NCBI GenBank assembly: GCA_040766585.1
Contig: JAXGQE010000005.1
Span: forward strand, 162,896-226,895
Origin: JAXGQE01 sp040766585
Lineage (GTDB): Bacteria > Bacillota > SLNR01
Direction: 5' to 3'
Length of the DNA stretch: 64,000 nt
The translations under genes and the position numbers were made by a program. This document shows, piece by piece, positions 43,260 to 52,599 of the stretch. Positions within the stretch are counted from its first letter, which is position 1. The number at the start of each line of letters is the position of its first letter. The notes beneath the pieces are model-generated. The model saw only the letters and a list, made by a program, of their open reading frames with translations, did no database searches and was not told the DNA's origin.

Positions 43260-44366
43260 ATGAAAAAACACAGCATTATTCCGATCTTCGTTCCCCATGA
43301 AGGATGTCCCCACACCTGTGTTTTTTGCAGCCAGACAGACATCACCGGCGAGCAGGAAGGTATGGATGGAGCCCGTGTGGAAAAAATTATCTCCAGAGAC
43401 CTGGAAACCATTGGCCTTCATGGCGATCGTTTTGTCGAGGTTGGTTTTTTTGGAGGAAGTTTTACTGGAATCCCCATAAAAAAACAGCAAGAGCTGCTGG
43501 CTCCTGCTTTGGAAGCCAAATTGAAGGGTCGAATTCAAGAGATTCGACTGTCCACGCGCCCAGACTATATCAGTCCGGAGATTTTGCACCTTCTCCATCA
43601 ACATTCAGTGGATACGGTGGAAATTGGTGCTCAATCCTTTTCAGCGCCGGTTCTTGCAGCTGCAGAAAGAGGGCACAGTGCAGGACAGGTTCGAAAGGCT
43701 TCGGAATTGATCAGACTAAGCGGCTTCAAACTGGGGATTCAGCTTATGGTAGGCCTTCCTGAAGACACATATCCCAATTGGATTTATTCAGTTATTGAAG
43801 CGATCCGCTGCAAACCGGATCTGGTACGAATATATCCAACTTTGGTTCTGGTCAACACGAAGCTGGAGGAAATGATGGTCCGGGGTGAGTATCAGCCATT
43901 GACCCTGGCAGAGGCCGTTGAATGGTGCCGGGACGGATTGGCTCTGTTTAAACGGAACAATATCCCTGTGATTCGTTTGGGCTTACAGCCGACAGATGAG
44001 ATTTCACCAAACGCCAAAGTGGTAGCAGGCCCTTACCACCCTGCGATCCGCCAGCTGGTTGAAAGCAATCTGCTGGTCGGGCTTATCCAAAAAGCACTGG
44101 GAAAAGTGTACCATGAGATTCAGGGAGAATTCATCCAGATCGGGATGCCTGTCCGAGAAGAATCGTATTTCCGAGGACAGAAAAATGCCAACATTCGCAT
44201 CCTGGAAAACCATACTGGAGGGCATGTTGCTATGGTGAAAGATGAATCCTTAGACAAAGGGTTTTTCTGGGTTCAAGGCAGTGGAGAAAAACACTATTTT
44301 GCCTTGGATGATCTTCTGCCGGACTGGCTGAAGGGTAGGAATCTGTCGGCGTGTGTGATACAATAA
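43260..44366 (+). CDS. Elp3-like radical SAM protein
   Basis: A 368-residue radical SAM protein of the Elp3/COG1243-like group. The cluster motif is CPHTCVFC (near residues 16-23), followed by FFGGSFTGI and the SAM region GLPEDT. It lacks an obvious acetyltransferase domain, so it is unlike full Elp3. It lies between rnc and smc, a position typical in Clostridia; the role, possibly tRNA modification, is unknown. ATG 43260 follows AGAGGTGATGGT, 23 bp after the rnc terminator. Confidence 0.8.
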   Translation: MKKHSIIPIFVPHEGCPHTCVFCSQTDITGEQEGMDGARVEKIISRDLETIGLHGDRFVEVGFFGGSFTGIPIKKQQELLAPALEAKLKGRIQEIRLSTRPDYISPEILHLLHQHSVDTVEIGAQSFSAPVLAAAERGHSAGQVRKASELIRLSGFKLGIQLMVGLPEDTYPNWIYSVIEAIRCKPDLVRIYPTLVLVNTKLEEMMVRGEYQPLTLAEAVEWCRDGLALFKRNNIPVIRLGLQPTDEISPNAKVVAGPYHPAIRQLVESNLLVGLIQKALGKVYHEIQGEFIQIGMPVREESYFRGQKNANIRILENHTGGHVAMVKDESLDKGFFWVQGSGEKHYFALDDLLPDWLKGRNLSACVIQ

Positions 44367-44409
44367 TCGTGGAATTTTGGCATATCTGTCCAATGATGGA
44401 GGGAGCAGT

Positions 44410-47400
44410 TTGTATCTGAAACGACTGGAAATCCGGGGATTTAAATCGTTTGCGGACAAGACCGTGGTGGACCTGCAAAAAGGTCTAAACACGGTGGTAG
44501 GTCCCAATGGAAGTGGAAAAAGTAACATTTCAGACGCCGTTTTATGGGTGTTGGGGGAACAGAGTGCTCGAACACTGCGGGGCAGTCGGATGGAAGATGT
44601 CATTTTTTCCGGAAGTTCAACCCGTCGTCCTTTGGGGATGGCTGAGGTGATTCTTATTCTGGATAATTCCGACGGGACTCTGCCCTTGGATTACCAGGAA
44701 GTGAGTATCAAGCGGCGGTTGTACCGGACGGGAGACAGCGAATATTTTATAAATAACACGATATGCCGCCTGAAAGATATTCACGATCTGCTGGTGGACA
44801 CGGGACTTGGAAAAGAAGCGTATTCCCTCATCGGTCAAGGACGGATCGATGAGGTCCTGAGTGTTCGGGGGGAAGATCGAAGAGCGGTGGTGGATGATGC
44901 CGCCGGTATTGTGAAATATAAAAACAGAAAGAAAGAAGCTGCCAGAAAGCTGGATGAAACTCGTCAAAACAGCATACGGGTTCAAGACATACTGGCGGAA
45001 CTGGAAGCCCAGCTGGAGCCGCTGGCCCATGAAGCCGAGAAGGCTGCCCGGTATCTGATCTACAAGACAGAAGCCGATGAACTGGAAATATCCATGGCCG
45101 CATCAAGCATCCGCCGGCTGGCTTTGGACCTAAACGAACACAAAGATCGAAGAGATAAGAAACAAAATGACTGGACTTCTATGGAAGCGGATATTGCGGA
45201 TACAGAGACAAAACTGGAAAATACCCAGCTTCATTTGGTTGAAGTGGAACAGGTACTGGAAGATAAACTGAAGGAACTGTATCAACACCAGAGTCAGCTG
45301 GAACGAACAGAGACAGATCTGATCCACAATGCCGAACAGGTAGAATCCCTCAGCAGCCAGAAGGAAAAACTTCAGGGGGATATCCGCGATCTGGCCACTG
45401 AATCTTCAGAATCTGAAGAACGGATCCGGGAACTGAAGGATAGTCTGGAACAGGTGAGAACTTCCCTGCGTGAACTGGAGGATGTTCTTTCTCTGGAAAA
45501 CCATTCTTACGAAGAAGTGCTTCGGGAAATCGGTTCGCGGGAAATGGATCTGGAAGCCCGTAAAGATCTGCTTTTGGATCAGATGAATCGAGCTGCAGAA
45601 ATGAGACACCAGATCCGTTCACTGGAACAGGATATCACTCGCCTGGATAGTGAGAAGCTGCGTAAAGAAAAAGAGAAAGTCCGTTTGAATGAGGAAATTG
45701 AATTACTAGCGGCAGATCGAAAAAAGATTGCTGATTCTCTGGCCGGGAATCAAGAAAAATCCAATCGCCAGGTTAATATTTTAAGAGATTTGGAAAGCAA
45801 AAAAGATATTTGTACCAAGAAAATAAATGCTTTGAATCAGGACCGGACCTTGCTGGAGCAAGAGGTCAGCCAAATGGATTCACGGCTGCATTTGTTGGAA
45901 GAAATGATCAAAGATTATGAGGGATACCATAAGGGTGTGCGCTCTGTACTGACGGCGGCCAAGAAAAACAGGCTCAAGGGCGTCTGCGGAGTCGTATCTG
46001 AACTTTTTTCAACAGAGGCGCGCTACGAGCAGGCTGTGGCAACCGCACTGGGGGCAACGCTGCAGAATATTGTGACTGAAAGTTCCAAAGATGCCGAGGA
46101 TGCCATTGCCATGTTAAAAACCACAAGCGGTGGCCGCAGCACATTTTTGCCGTTGGATGTGATCCAACCCCACAGACGGTCTGAACTTTTGCTGATGATG
46201 AGTAAAGAAAACGGTATTTTGGGCCTGGCTTCCGACTTGGTGCAGACCGATGAACGGTATAATCCCATCAAAGAGTATCTTTTGGGTCAGATTGTGGTGG
46301 CATCGGAGCTTGAATACGCTCAGCAGGCTGCGCGAAAAAGTCAGTTTCGAATCCGGTTTGTGACTCTGGACGGGGATATGATCAGCCCCGGCGGAGCCAT
46401 GAGTGGGGGCAGCCGAGTCGGTAATCAGGCATCGCTTCTGGGACGAGATCGTGAAGTCAATGAACTGAAGGTATCACTGGAACATGTTCGTAAGAAAAGG
46501 AGTCAGTGTTCAGAAAAAATCCGAAAATCCCAGGATGAGCTTTCCACCATGGAAAAACAGTGGGTAGCCGAGAGTAAAATCCGGGACGATCTGAGTATCG
46601 TGATTGCTGAATCCAACAAAAGACTGGAACAGAATGAATATCAGAAAATCCAGTTGGATAAGCAGCATCAGATTATCCAGACAGAAATGCAGGATATTGA
46701 TGGAATGAAGGCGGATTCGCTGCAGAAAATGGATCGTTTGAACCATGAACTCGCCGGGGAACAAGAAAGAACGACCCAGATGGAAATGGAGATTTCCCAG
46801 TTGCAATTGCAGCTGGAGGGTGAGATCCGGGCCAAAGAAGATATTACATCCAAGGTCACTGAAAACAAAGTTACACTGGCAACAGTGCGGCAAAAAGAAG
46901 CAGGCTTGCTGGATCAGGTTCGAGTGCAAGAACAGATCCTGAAAGGGTATCGGGATCGCAGAGATAGAACCAGTGGCGAACTGAAGACCCTGGAGATGAG
47001 AATGGCAACTTTGGCGGATAAACATGTGGAACTGGAAAAGCTGAAAGATCGACTAATGAAAAAGAAGATGGAAATGGATGCAGAAGCGGCCAAAATCCGG
47101 CATCAGCGGCAGGCTTTGAGCGATGGTATTGCTGATACAGAGCGCAGGGTCAAACGTGTTCGGCGCCGAGCCGGAGACGCCCAGACCGAGATCCATCAGC
47201 TGGATATGGACATTGCCCGACGGGAGATGGAAATCGACTCTCTTGCCCAGAAACTACAGCAGCAGTTTGGGCTAACCAGCGAGGCTGCGGCACTGCGAGT
47301 TACAAAGATCCATGATGAGGACGAAGCGAAGGCTACCCTGCAAATACTGCGTGATTATATGGATGCACTGGGCACAGTGCAGTTGGGGGCAGTGGAGGAA

Positions 47401-47976
47401 CAGAGGCGCGTCTTGGAGCGGTATCGCTTCCTCAATACCCAGTATGCCGACCTGGAAGAAGCGCAGCGAGGGCTGCAGCAGGTGATTCATGAGATCGATA
47501 AAGTTATGAAGAAAAAATTTCTGGAAACGTTTAACCGGATTCGAATTTCTTTTAATGATGTTGTGCACAGGTTGTTTGAAGGAGGAAAAGGAGATCTTAT
47601 CCTGACGGATCCGGACAATCCACTGGATTCAGGGCTGGAGATCACCGTCCAGCCTCCTGGCAAGAAACTGCAGAATCTCACTTTGATGTCCGGGGGAGAA
47701 AAAGCGCTGACCGCCATCAGCCTGCTGTTTGCTGTTTTGCTGACTCGACCGGCTTCATTCTGCGTGCTGGATGAAATTGATACATCCCTGGATGAAGCCA
47801 ATGTGGATCGATTTGCAGCATTTTTGCGGGAACTGGTTCGGGACACTCAGTTTATCGTGGTGACACACCGGAAAGGGACCATGGAGACTGCCGATGTCAT
47901 GTATGGGGTCACTATGGAAGAATCCGGTGTTTCCAAGCTGATATCTGTTCGATTTGCTGAGTCGGCAGTATCATAA
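44410..47976 (+). CDS. smc: Chromosome segregation protein Smc
   Basis: An ATPase that compacts and segregates chromosomes. It is 1188 residues. TTG 44410 begins MYLKRLEIRGFKSFADKT, behind GGAGGGAG; an in-frame start at 44377 adds residues not usual for the family. The Walker A is GPNGSGKSNIS, the hinge is near residues 500-680 with the glycine-rich GDMISPGGAMSGGS, and the signature LMSGGEKALTAISLLFA and Walker B FCVLDEIDTSLD are near the end. It precedes ftsY, the usual order. Confidence 0.97.
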   Translation: MYLKRLEIRGFKSFADKTVVDLQKGLNTVVGPNGSGKSNISDAVLWVLGEQSARTLRGSRMEDVIFSGSSTRRPLGMAEVILILDNSDGTLPLDYQEVSIKRRLYRTGDSEYFINNTICRLKDIHDLLVDTGLGKEAYSLIGQGRIDEVLSVRGEDRRAVVDDAAGIVKYKNRKKEAARKLDETRQNSIRVQDILAELEAQLEPLAHEAEKAARYLIYKTEADELEISMAASSIRRLALDLNEHKDRRDKKQNDWTSMEADIADTETKLENTQLHLVEVEQVLEDKLKELYQHQSQLERTETDLIHNAEQVESLSSQKEKLQGDIRDLATESSESEERIRELKDSLEQVRTSLRELEDVLSLENHSYEEVLREIGSREMDLEARKDLLLDQMNRAAEMRHQIRSLEQDITRLDSEKLRKEKEKVRLNEEIELLAADRKKIADSLAGNQEKSNRQVNILRDLESKKDICTKKINALNQDRTLLEQEVSQMDSRLHLLEEMIKDYEGYHKGVRSVLTAAKKNRLKGVCGVVSELFSTEARYEQAVATALGATLQNIVTESSKDAEDAIAMLKTTSGGRSTFLPLDVIQPHRRSELLLMMSKENGILGLASDLVQTDERYNPIKEYLLGQIVVASELEYAQQAARKSQFRIRFVTLDGDMISPGGAMSGGSRVGNQASLLGRDREVNELKVSLEHVRKKRSQCSEKIRKSQDELSTMEKQWVAESKIRDDLSIVIAESNKRLEQNEYQKIQLDKQHQIIQTEMQDIDGMKADSLQKMDRLNHELAGEQERTTQMEMEISQLQLQLEGEIRAKEDITSKVTENKVTLATVRQKEAGLLDQVRVQEQILKGYRDRRDRTSGELKTLEMRMATLADKHVELEKLKDRLMKKKMEMDAEAAKIRHQRQALSDGIADTERRVKRVRRRAGDAQTEIHQLDMDIARREMEIDSLAQKLQQQFGLTSEAAALRVTKIHDEDEAKATLQILRDYMDALGTVQLGAVEEQRRVLERYRFLNTQYADLEEAQRGLQQVIHEIDKVMKKKFLETFNRIRISFNDVVHRLFEGGKGDLILTDPDNPLDSGLEITVQPPGKKLQNLTLMSGGEKALTAISLLFAVLLTRPASFCVLDEIDTSLDEANVDRFAAFLRELVRDTQFIVVTHRKGTMETADVMYGVTMEESGVSKLISVRFAESAVS

Positions 47977-47994
47977 ATTTCAGGGGGAATCGAT

Positions 47995-48918
47995 TTGAGC
48001 ATCATTGGGAAGATTAGGGTAAGTCTGCAGAAGACAAGACAAAACTTCCAGAATCGACTGAATGGGCTGCTTTCTCGCTACGGCAGCCTGAATGAAGATC
48101 TGCTAGAGGAGCTGGAAGACATATTGATTGGAGCCGATATTGGGGTCTCAACAACCATGGAACTGATTGATGCATTAAAGCAGCGCAGCCGGGAGCTGAA
48201 GCCTAAGACTGATCAGGACATAATGAACATTCTGCAAGAAGAAATCGAAAAAATCATGGGGATTTCTTCAGTAGAAGATACAATATCGGAAACAGTGGAT
48301 GCTGGATTGAAAGTAATTTTGGTGGTGGGAGTTAATGGGGTGGGTAAGACTACTTCCATTGCCAAACTAGCTCGGTACTATCAGAATCAAGGACGGAAAG
48401 TCATGCTGGCGGCTGGCGATACATTCCGGGCGGCAGCAATCGATCAACTCAAGATCTGGGGTGAGCGCCTCCAGATCCCGGTGATCAGCCATCAGGGTGG
48501 CGGTGATCCCGGAGCTGTGGTTTTTGACTCAGTTCAGGCAGCATTGGCTCGTCATATGGACATCCTCATTATCGATACAGCCGGACGCCTTCATACCAAA
48601 GTGAATTTGATGGAAGAGCTCAAAAAAATTAAACGGGTTGTTTCACGCGAAGTGGAAGGAGCCCCCCAGCAGGTGCTGCTGGTTCTGGATGCTACAACCG
48701 GCCAAAACGGCATTGCCCAGGCGCGATTGTTCAACGATGCGGTCCAGGTTACAGGAATCATTTTGACCAAGCTAGACGGTACTGCAAAAGGCGGTATTGT
48801 AGTGGCCATCAAGCATACATTGGATATTCCAATCGAATTTATTGGCACGGGGGAAACAATGGAAGATCTGACCCCATTCGATGCCCGTGAATTTGCGCAA
48901 AGTCTTTTCCGGCAGTAG
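47995..48918 (+). CDS. ftsY: Signal recognition particle receptor FtsY
   Basis: Membrane-associated GTPase that receives SRP-ribosome complexes. At 307 residues it is the short NG form without an acidic A domain. The P loop is GVNGVGKTTSIAKLA, with DTAGRLHTK and TKLDGTAKGG. It starts with TTG 47995 behind GGGGGAATCGA. In relatives ylxM-ffh follows directly, but here a four-gene cassette lies between. Confidence 0.95.
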   Translation: MSIIGKIRVSLQKTRQNFQNRLNGLLSRYGSLNEDLLEELEDILIGADIGVSTTMELIDALKQRSRELKPKTDQDIMNILQEEIEKIMGISSVEDTISETVDAGLKVILVVGVNGVGKTTSIAKLARYYQNQGRKVMLAAGDTFRAAAIDQLKIWGERLQIPVISHQGGGDPGAVVFDSVQAALARHMDILIIDTAGRLHTKVNLMEELKKIKRVVSREVEGAPQQVLLVLDATTGQNGIAQARLFNDAVQVTGIILTKLDGTAKGGIVVAIKHTLDIPIEFIGTGETMEDLTPFDAREFAQSLFRQ

Positions 48919-49115
48919 GGATTTGGCGAAGAGTTGGGAAGGAAATGGAATAATGAAATCGAATACCACATTTTAGGCAGAAATTTTGGATGTAACTGCA
49001 TGTCATATAGACTCTCCACAACTGTCTATGGAGTCCACTGTGTTTACCGAAACGGCTCAGTGGGACTTTATGCGGAGAATAGAGCCGTATCAGATTAATG
49101 AAGGGAGAGAATCAA

Positions 49116-50477
49116 ATGGACAAAAAGCATGTAGATCTATTGAAAAGGTTGGTGCCTTCTTTAGGAGACGTTCCGTATGATTCTGATTTTTGGCTGCAAC
49201 GATCCAGCAGTGCCTTGGGAAAAAGCACCCATGATCGGGATATCTACCCGGTAATGGATCCCCATCGAGGTCAAGGGATGCGCGTATATGACTTGGAAGG
49301 CAATGAGTATCTGGATGTTACGGCGGGTGTGGCAGTCAAGGCTTTGGGCTCCAGAAATCCGGAAATGGTTGAATTTGAAAAAGAGATATCCCATGTGGTG
49401 GAAGAATATTCAGGACAGGATTTCGACTATATTGCTCAGACTGTCCTTTCTGAACGGCTGGCCAGCATTACACCGAAGTTGCCTGGCAAGAAAAAACAGG
49501 CTTTTTTCACCACCAGCGGTGCACGGGCTATTGAAATTGCCATCAAATCAGCTATGGATACCACAAGACGACAGCGGTTTGTTGCTTTCAGGCCGTCATT
49601 TCACGGACGTACGGGTCTGGCGCTGACCTTGACTGCATCCAAAGCATCCCATCGGGAATATTTCCCTTCTGCGTTTCCAGTGGTCCGGGCGGATTACGCC
49701 TACTGTTATCGCTGCCCATTTAATCTGAAACGGGAAGACTGCCAGCACAAAGCCTACTGTGTGGAGTTGATTCGGGACTATTTAGCTATGGAAGGAACAG
49801 ATATTGCAGGCATCGTATTTGAGCCGATTTGCGGCGAGGGTGGAATCATTGATGCTCCTCCATCATTTGCACAGGGACTGAGGAGAATTGCCGATGATTA
49901 TGGAGCCGTCCTGGTTGCCGATGAAATCCAGGCAGGGATGGGCCGCAGCGGAAAATGGTGGGCCCATGAACACTCGGATGTTGTCGTCGATACAGTATGC
50001 GCCGCCAAATCACTGGGTGCCGGATGGCCCATGGGGGTAGCGATCGGGGATGATCCAATGTTCACCGGTCCCGGAAGGAATTCAGAGACTTTTTCGGCTG
50101 AACCTCGAATGGCACTGCTCTCACTGTTTGTATTGCGGTATATTGAAGAGAAGAATCTGATTGCCAATGCTGCCAAAGTAGGTGCATACATCAGGGGTCG
50201 ACTGGATGAAATGGTCGATAAATATGAGTGTGTCGGTGATGCCCGGGGATTGGGACTCATGCTGGGAATTGAGATCGTAACGGACAAAAAATCCAAAAAA
50301 CGTGATCCTGAAACCAGAGATAAAATTGTCAGCAATGCTGTGAATAAACAAAGATTGCTGATTCTCGGTTCAGGCAGCTGTTCCATTCGAATGCTGCCGC
50401 CGCTGATTATATCCATGGAAGAAGCGGATGAAGCTTGCAGCAAACTGGAACGAGCGATTCAGGAAGTGACCCGGTAG
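49116..50477 (+). CDS. Class III aminotransferase or amino acid racemase (PLP)
   Basis: A 453-residue fold type I PLP enzyme. The Schiff-base lysine is in AAKSLGAGWPMG and the phosphate-binding region is TTSGARAIEIAI. A cysteine-rich insertion YAYCYRCPFNLKREDC resembles the archaeal 4-aminobutyrate aminotransferase and broad-spectrum amino acid racemase group. The start is ATG 49116 after GAAGGGAGAGAATCAA; a longer frame to 49098 is possible. It is next to acyl-CoA-ligase-like and D-aminoacylase genes, so a racemase or transaminase for D-amino acids is a reasonable guess. The exact substrate is unknown. Confidence 0.75.
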   Translation: MDKKHVDLLKRLVPSLGDVPYDSDFWLQRSSSALGKSTHDRDIYPVMDPHRGQGMRVYDLEGNEYLDVTAGVAVKALGSRNPEMVEFEKEISHVVEEYSGQDFDYIAQTVLSERLASITPKLPGKKKQAFFTTSGARAIEIAIKSAMDTTRRQRFVAFRPSFHGRTGLALTLTASKASHREYFPSAFPVVRADYAYCYRCPFNLKREDCQHKAYCVELIRDYLAMEGTDIAGIVFEPICGEGGIIDAPPSFAQGLRRIADDYGAVLVADEIQAGMGRSGKWWAHEHSDVVVDTVCAAKSLGAGWPMGVAIGDDPMFTGPGRNSETFSAEPRMALLSLFVLRYIEEKNLIANAAKVGAYIRGRLDEMVDKYECVGDARGLGLMLGIEIVTDKKSKKRDPETRDKIVSNAVNKQRLLILGSGSCSIRMLPPLIISMEEADEACSKLERAIQEVTR

Positions 50478-50491
50478 CACTGAAGCAGTTT

Positions 50492-50524
50492 GCGCTCCTC
50501 CCAGAAAGGGGAGCGCTTCTTCGT
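50492..50524 (+). terminator. Weak hairpin after the aminotransferase gene
   Basis: GCGCTCC (50492-50498) pairs with GGAGCGC (50510-50516) with an 11-base loop; the tail is TTCTTCG rather than a T tract. It is perhaps a partial terminator. Confidence 0.4.
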
Positions 50525-50564
50525 TTCATATACAAGCTGAACGATTGGTGAAAGAGGTGTCTCA

Positions 50565-51698
50565 ATGAGGATCGCCGGCCATGAAGGATTGGTTGTCGCA
50601 AAGCACTTTGAACTGCCCACTGTAAAATTTTCTGATGCAAAGGCTTTTCTTGCGGGAGATGATGAAACTCCTGTCATGCAGATGCCAGTAATGATTGAGG
50701 TTATACCCCGGCTGCGCAGCCGGCCCGCGAAGCTTTTTCGTGATGAAGACGAAGCACGCCGGTGGCTTCGAGACACTGATCAGAATGTTACCGAGGGCGA
50801 TACGGTCATTATCAAGGAGCTGCCTTCTGCGCTGGGACGGCTGTATGTGCGCATTGGGTTCCGTTATGACACAGGGAAAGTATATATCAGCCTGTCACCG
50901 TATCGGGACTGCCAAATGCTGTTCAGTCAAAAAGTAATCTCCGTCACCCGGGAGTTTGCGGGGGCGCATGACTTAAGTCAGTATAAAATGTATGAATTGG
51001 TTCAACGCAGTGGTATTCAAGGACATTTACTGGGCCAAATCGGACGTATTCTGTATCGTTTAATGCGTATGTTTTTCCAGGGTGATTTTGTCTCAGTCCA
51101 GGTGTCGCCCATCATAATCACCCAGGAACAGGAAGTTCTGGTGGGTAGCATCGCATTGGAAATGGACAATGCCGCCCTTTCAAGACAAGAAAAAATTCTT
51201 GCTCTGCTAGGTCCCCGGAAGGCGCATTCTCCCACGGAAGAGGCCGAGCAGGCTGGCCTGGTTTACCGTACAATCGACCCGTCAGGCAATGTGGGTGTGT
51301 TGGCCACCGGGATGGGACCGGCCTTGAGCAGTATGGACCATCTGATTAATGCAGGCGGGATCCCCTACGGTTGTGTCATACTTGGGGGAGGCCTTTCTGA
51401 AGAACGCATGGCAGCCGGTGTTCGGATTATTACACGGATCCCTTCGATCACCGGCGTCTTCATCCATGTGTATGGCGGGATCAACAGTTGTGAAATAATG
51501 GCCAAAGGAATCATGGATGCTCTGGATGAATGCCCGAATGATCTGTCTGTACTCATAAAAATGGGTGGGCATGATCAGGAAGAAGGTTGGAGGATATTGG
51601 AGGAAGCCGGCCTCATTGCGTATCGGGCACCTTCAAGCGCTGATGCCGCACTGCAGCTCAGCGGGCTGATGAATGCGAAGAAGGTGATTCAACCGTGA
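50565..51698 (+). CDS. Succinyl-CoA synthetase beta-like subunit (ATP-grasp)
   Basis: A 377-residue divergent SucC-like protein. Its N-terminal half resembles ATP-grasp domains, and the C-terminal half has the SucC landmarks LATGMGPALSSMDHLINAGG and GGGLSEERMAAGVR, then VYGGINSCEIMAKGIMDAL. This suggests an ADP-forming acyl-CoA ligase subunit making ATP from an acyl-CoA. ATG 50565 follows AAAGAGGTGTCTCA. It is followed by a SucD-like gene whose GTG start overlaps its stop. The substrate acid is unknown. Confidence 0.72.
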   Translation: MRIAGHEGLVVAKHFELPTVKFSDAKAFLAGDDETPVMQMPVMIEVIPRLRSRPAKLFRDEDEARRWLRDTDQNVTEGDTVIIKELPSALGRLYVRIGFRYDTGKVYISLSPYRDCQMLFSQKVISVTREFAGAHDLSQYKMYELVQRSGIQGHLLGQIGRILYRLMRMFFQGDFVSVQVSPIIITQEQEVLVGSIALEMDNAALSRQEKILALLGPRKAHSPTEEAEQAGLVYRTIDPSGNVGVLATGMGPALSSMDHLINAGGIPYGCVILGGGLSEERMAAGVRIITRIPSITGVFIHVYGGINSCEIMAKGIMDALDECPNDLSVLIKMGGHDQEEGWRILEEAGLIAYRAPSSADAALQLSGLMNAKKVIQP

Positions 51699-52565
51699 GT
51701 ATTTTAATGGACCAGAATACGAATGTGATTGTACAAGGCATTACCGGAGCCCAGCCAGCCTACCATGCTCGTTTAATGAATGAATACAATGTTAAGCCCA
51801 TTGTGGGGGGGTCAGTCCGGGTCGAGGGGGAGTCGGGTATCTGGAATTCCGGTCTATGATACCATAGCCTCCCTGAAATCCCAGCATCCGGTAGATGCGA
51901 CGATGATTATGGCTCCGCCTCAATATGTTCTGGATGCTGCCTGGGAAGCCATCGAAAATGAGATTCCTCTGATTGTGATGATTACACAGGGTGTCCCCCT
52001 GCACGACACACTGCGTGTACGGGCTGCAGCCAAAGAGCGCGGACTGTGTCTGCTGGGACCCAACACCATGGGCATTATTTCCCCGGGTAAGGGGAAAATT
52101 GGGGTCATGCCTACATCTTTGTTTTCTCCTGGGAATGTGGGGATGATTTCTCTGCTGGGAACTCTCAACTACGAAACTGCATGGAGCCTGACTTCGGCCG
52201 GGGTGGGGCAATCCACCAGCCTGGCTATCGGGGGCGATCTGCTGACCGGTACTACCATGATGGAAGGCCTGGAGCTATTCCGGAACGACCCCGATACGAG
52301 CAGTCTGGTGATTTTGGGGGAAACTCCGTATATGGATGTACCGGGGATATGCCGATATCTGGAAGATAGACCATACAGCAAACGAATATTTTGCTACCTT
52401 TCAGGTCAAACTGCAGCGCGCCGATATGGATTGCGGATGTTTACTCATTTGGGTCTTGGAACACCCTATATGTTTTCTCCTCAACGGGTTTTTGCTCAGC
52501 TGAAAAGCTGTGGAGTGAATATGGTCGAATCAGCAGCAGCGCTGATCGAGGCAGTCAAAGCATAA
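51695..52565 (+). pseudogene. Succinyl-CoA synthetase alpha-like subunit, frameshifted at G7
   Basis: A SucD-like protein split by one frameshift. The first part starts GTG 51695 (overlapping the SucC-like stop) and reads M-S-I-L-M-D-Q-N-T-N-V-I-V-Q-G-I-T-G-A, the family CoA-binding start. At a run of seven G (51805-51811) the frame is lost; with one G fewer it would continue into G-S-R-V-S-G-I-P-V-Y-D and the rest. The rest has LLGPNTMG and GLRMFTHLG, the region of the phosphohistidine. It is either a broken gene, a slippage-controlled gene or a sequencing error in the G run. Confidence 0.75.
51805..51811 (+). repeat. G7 homopolymer at the frameshift
   Basis: Seven consecutive G residues at the exact point where the SucD-like reading frame breaks. 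Removing one restores an open frame of normal length. Confidence 0.9.
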
Positions 52566-52599
52566 ATACAAGTTACAGGAATGGAGAGGAGAGAAACCC

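Noticed and set aside
48919..49115. Possible riboswitch before the aminotransferase gene
   Set aside because: Imperfect hairpins (about 49011-49066) are seen, but no known riboswitch pattern could be matched.
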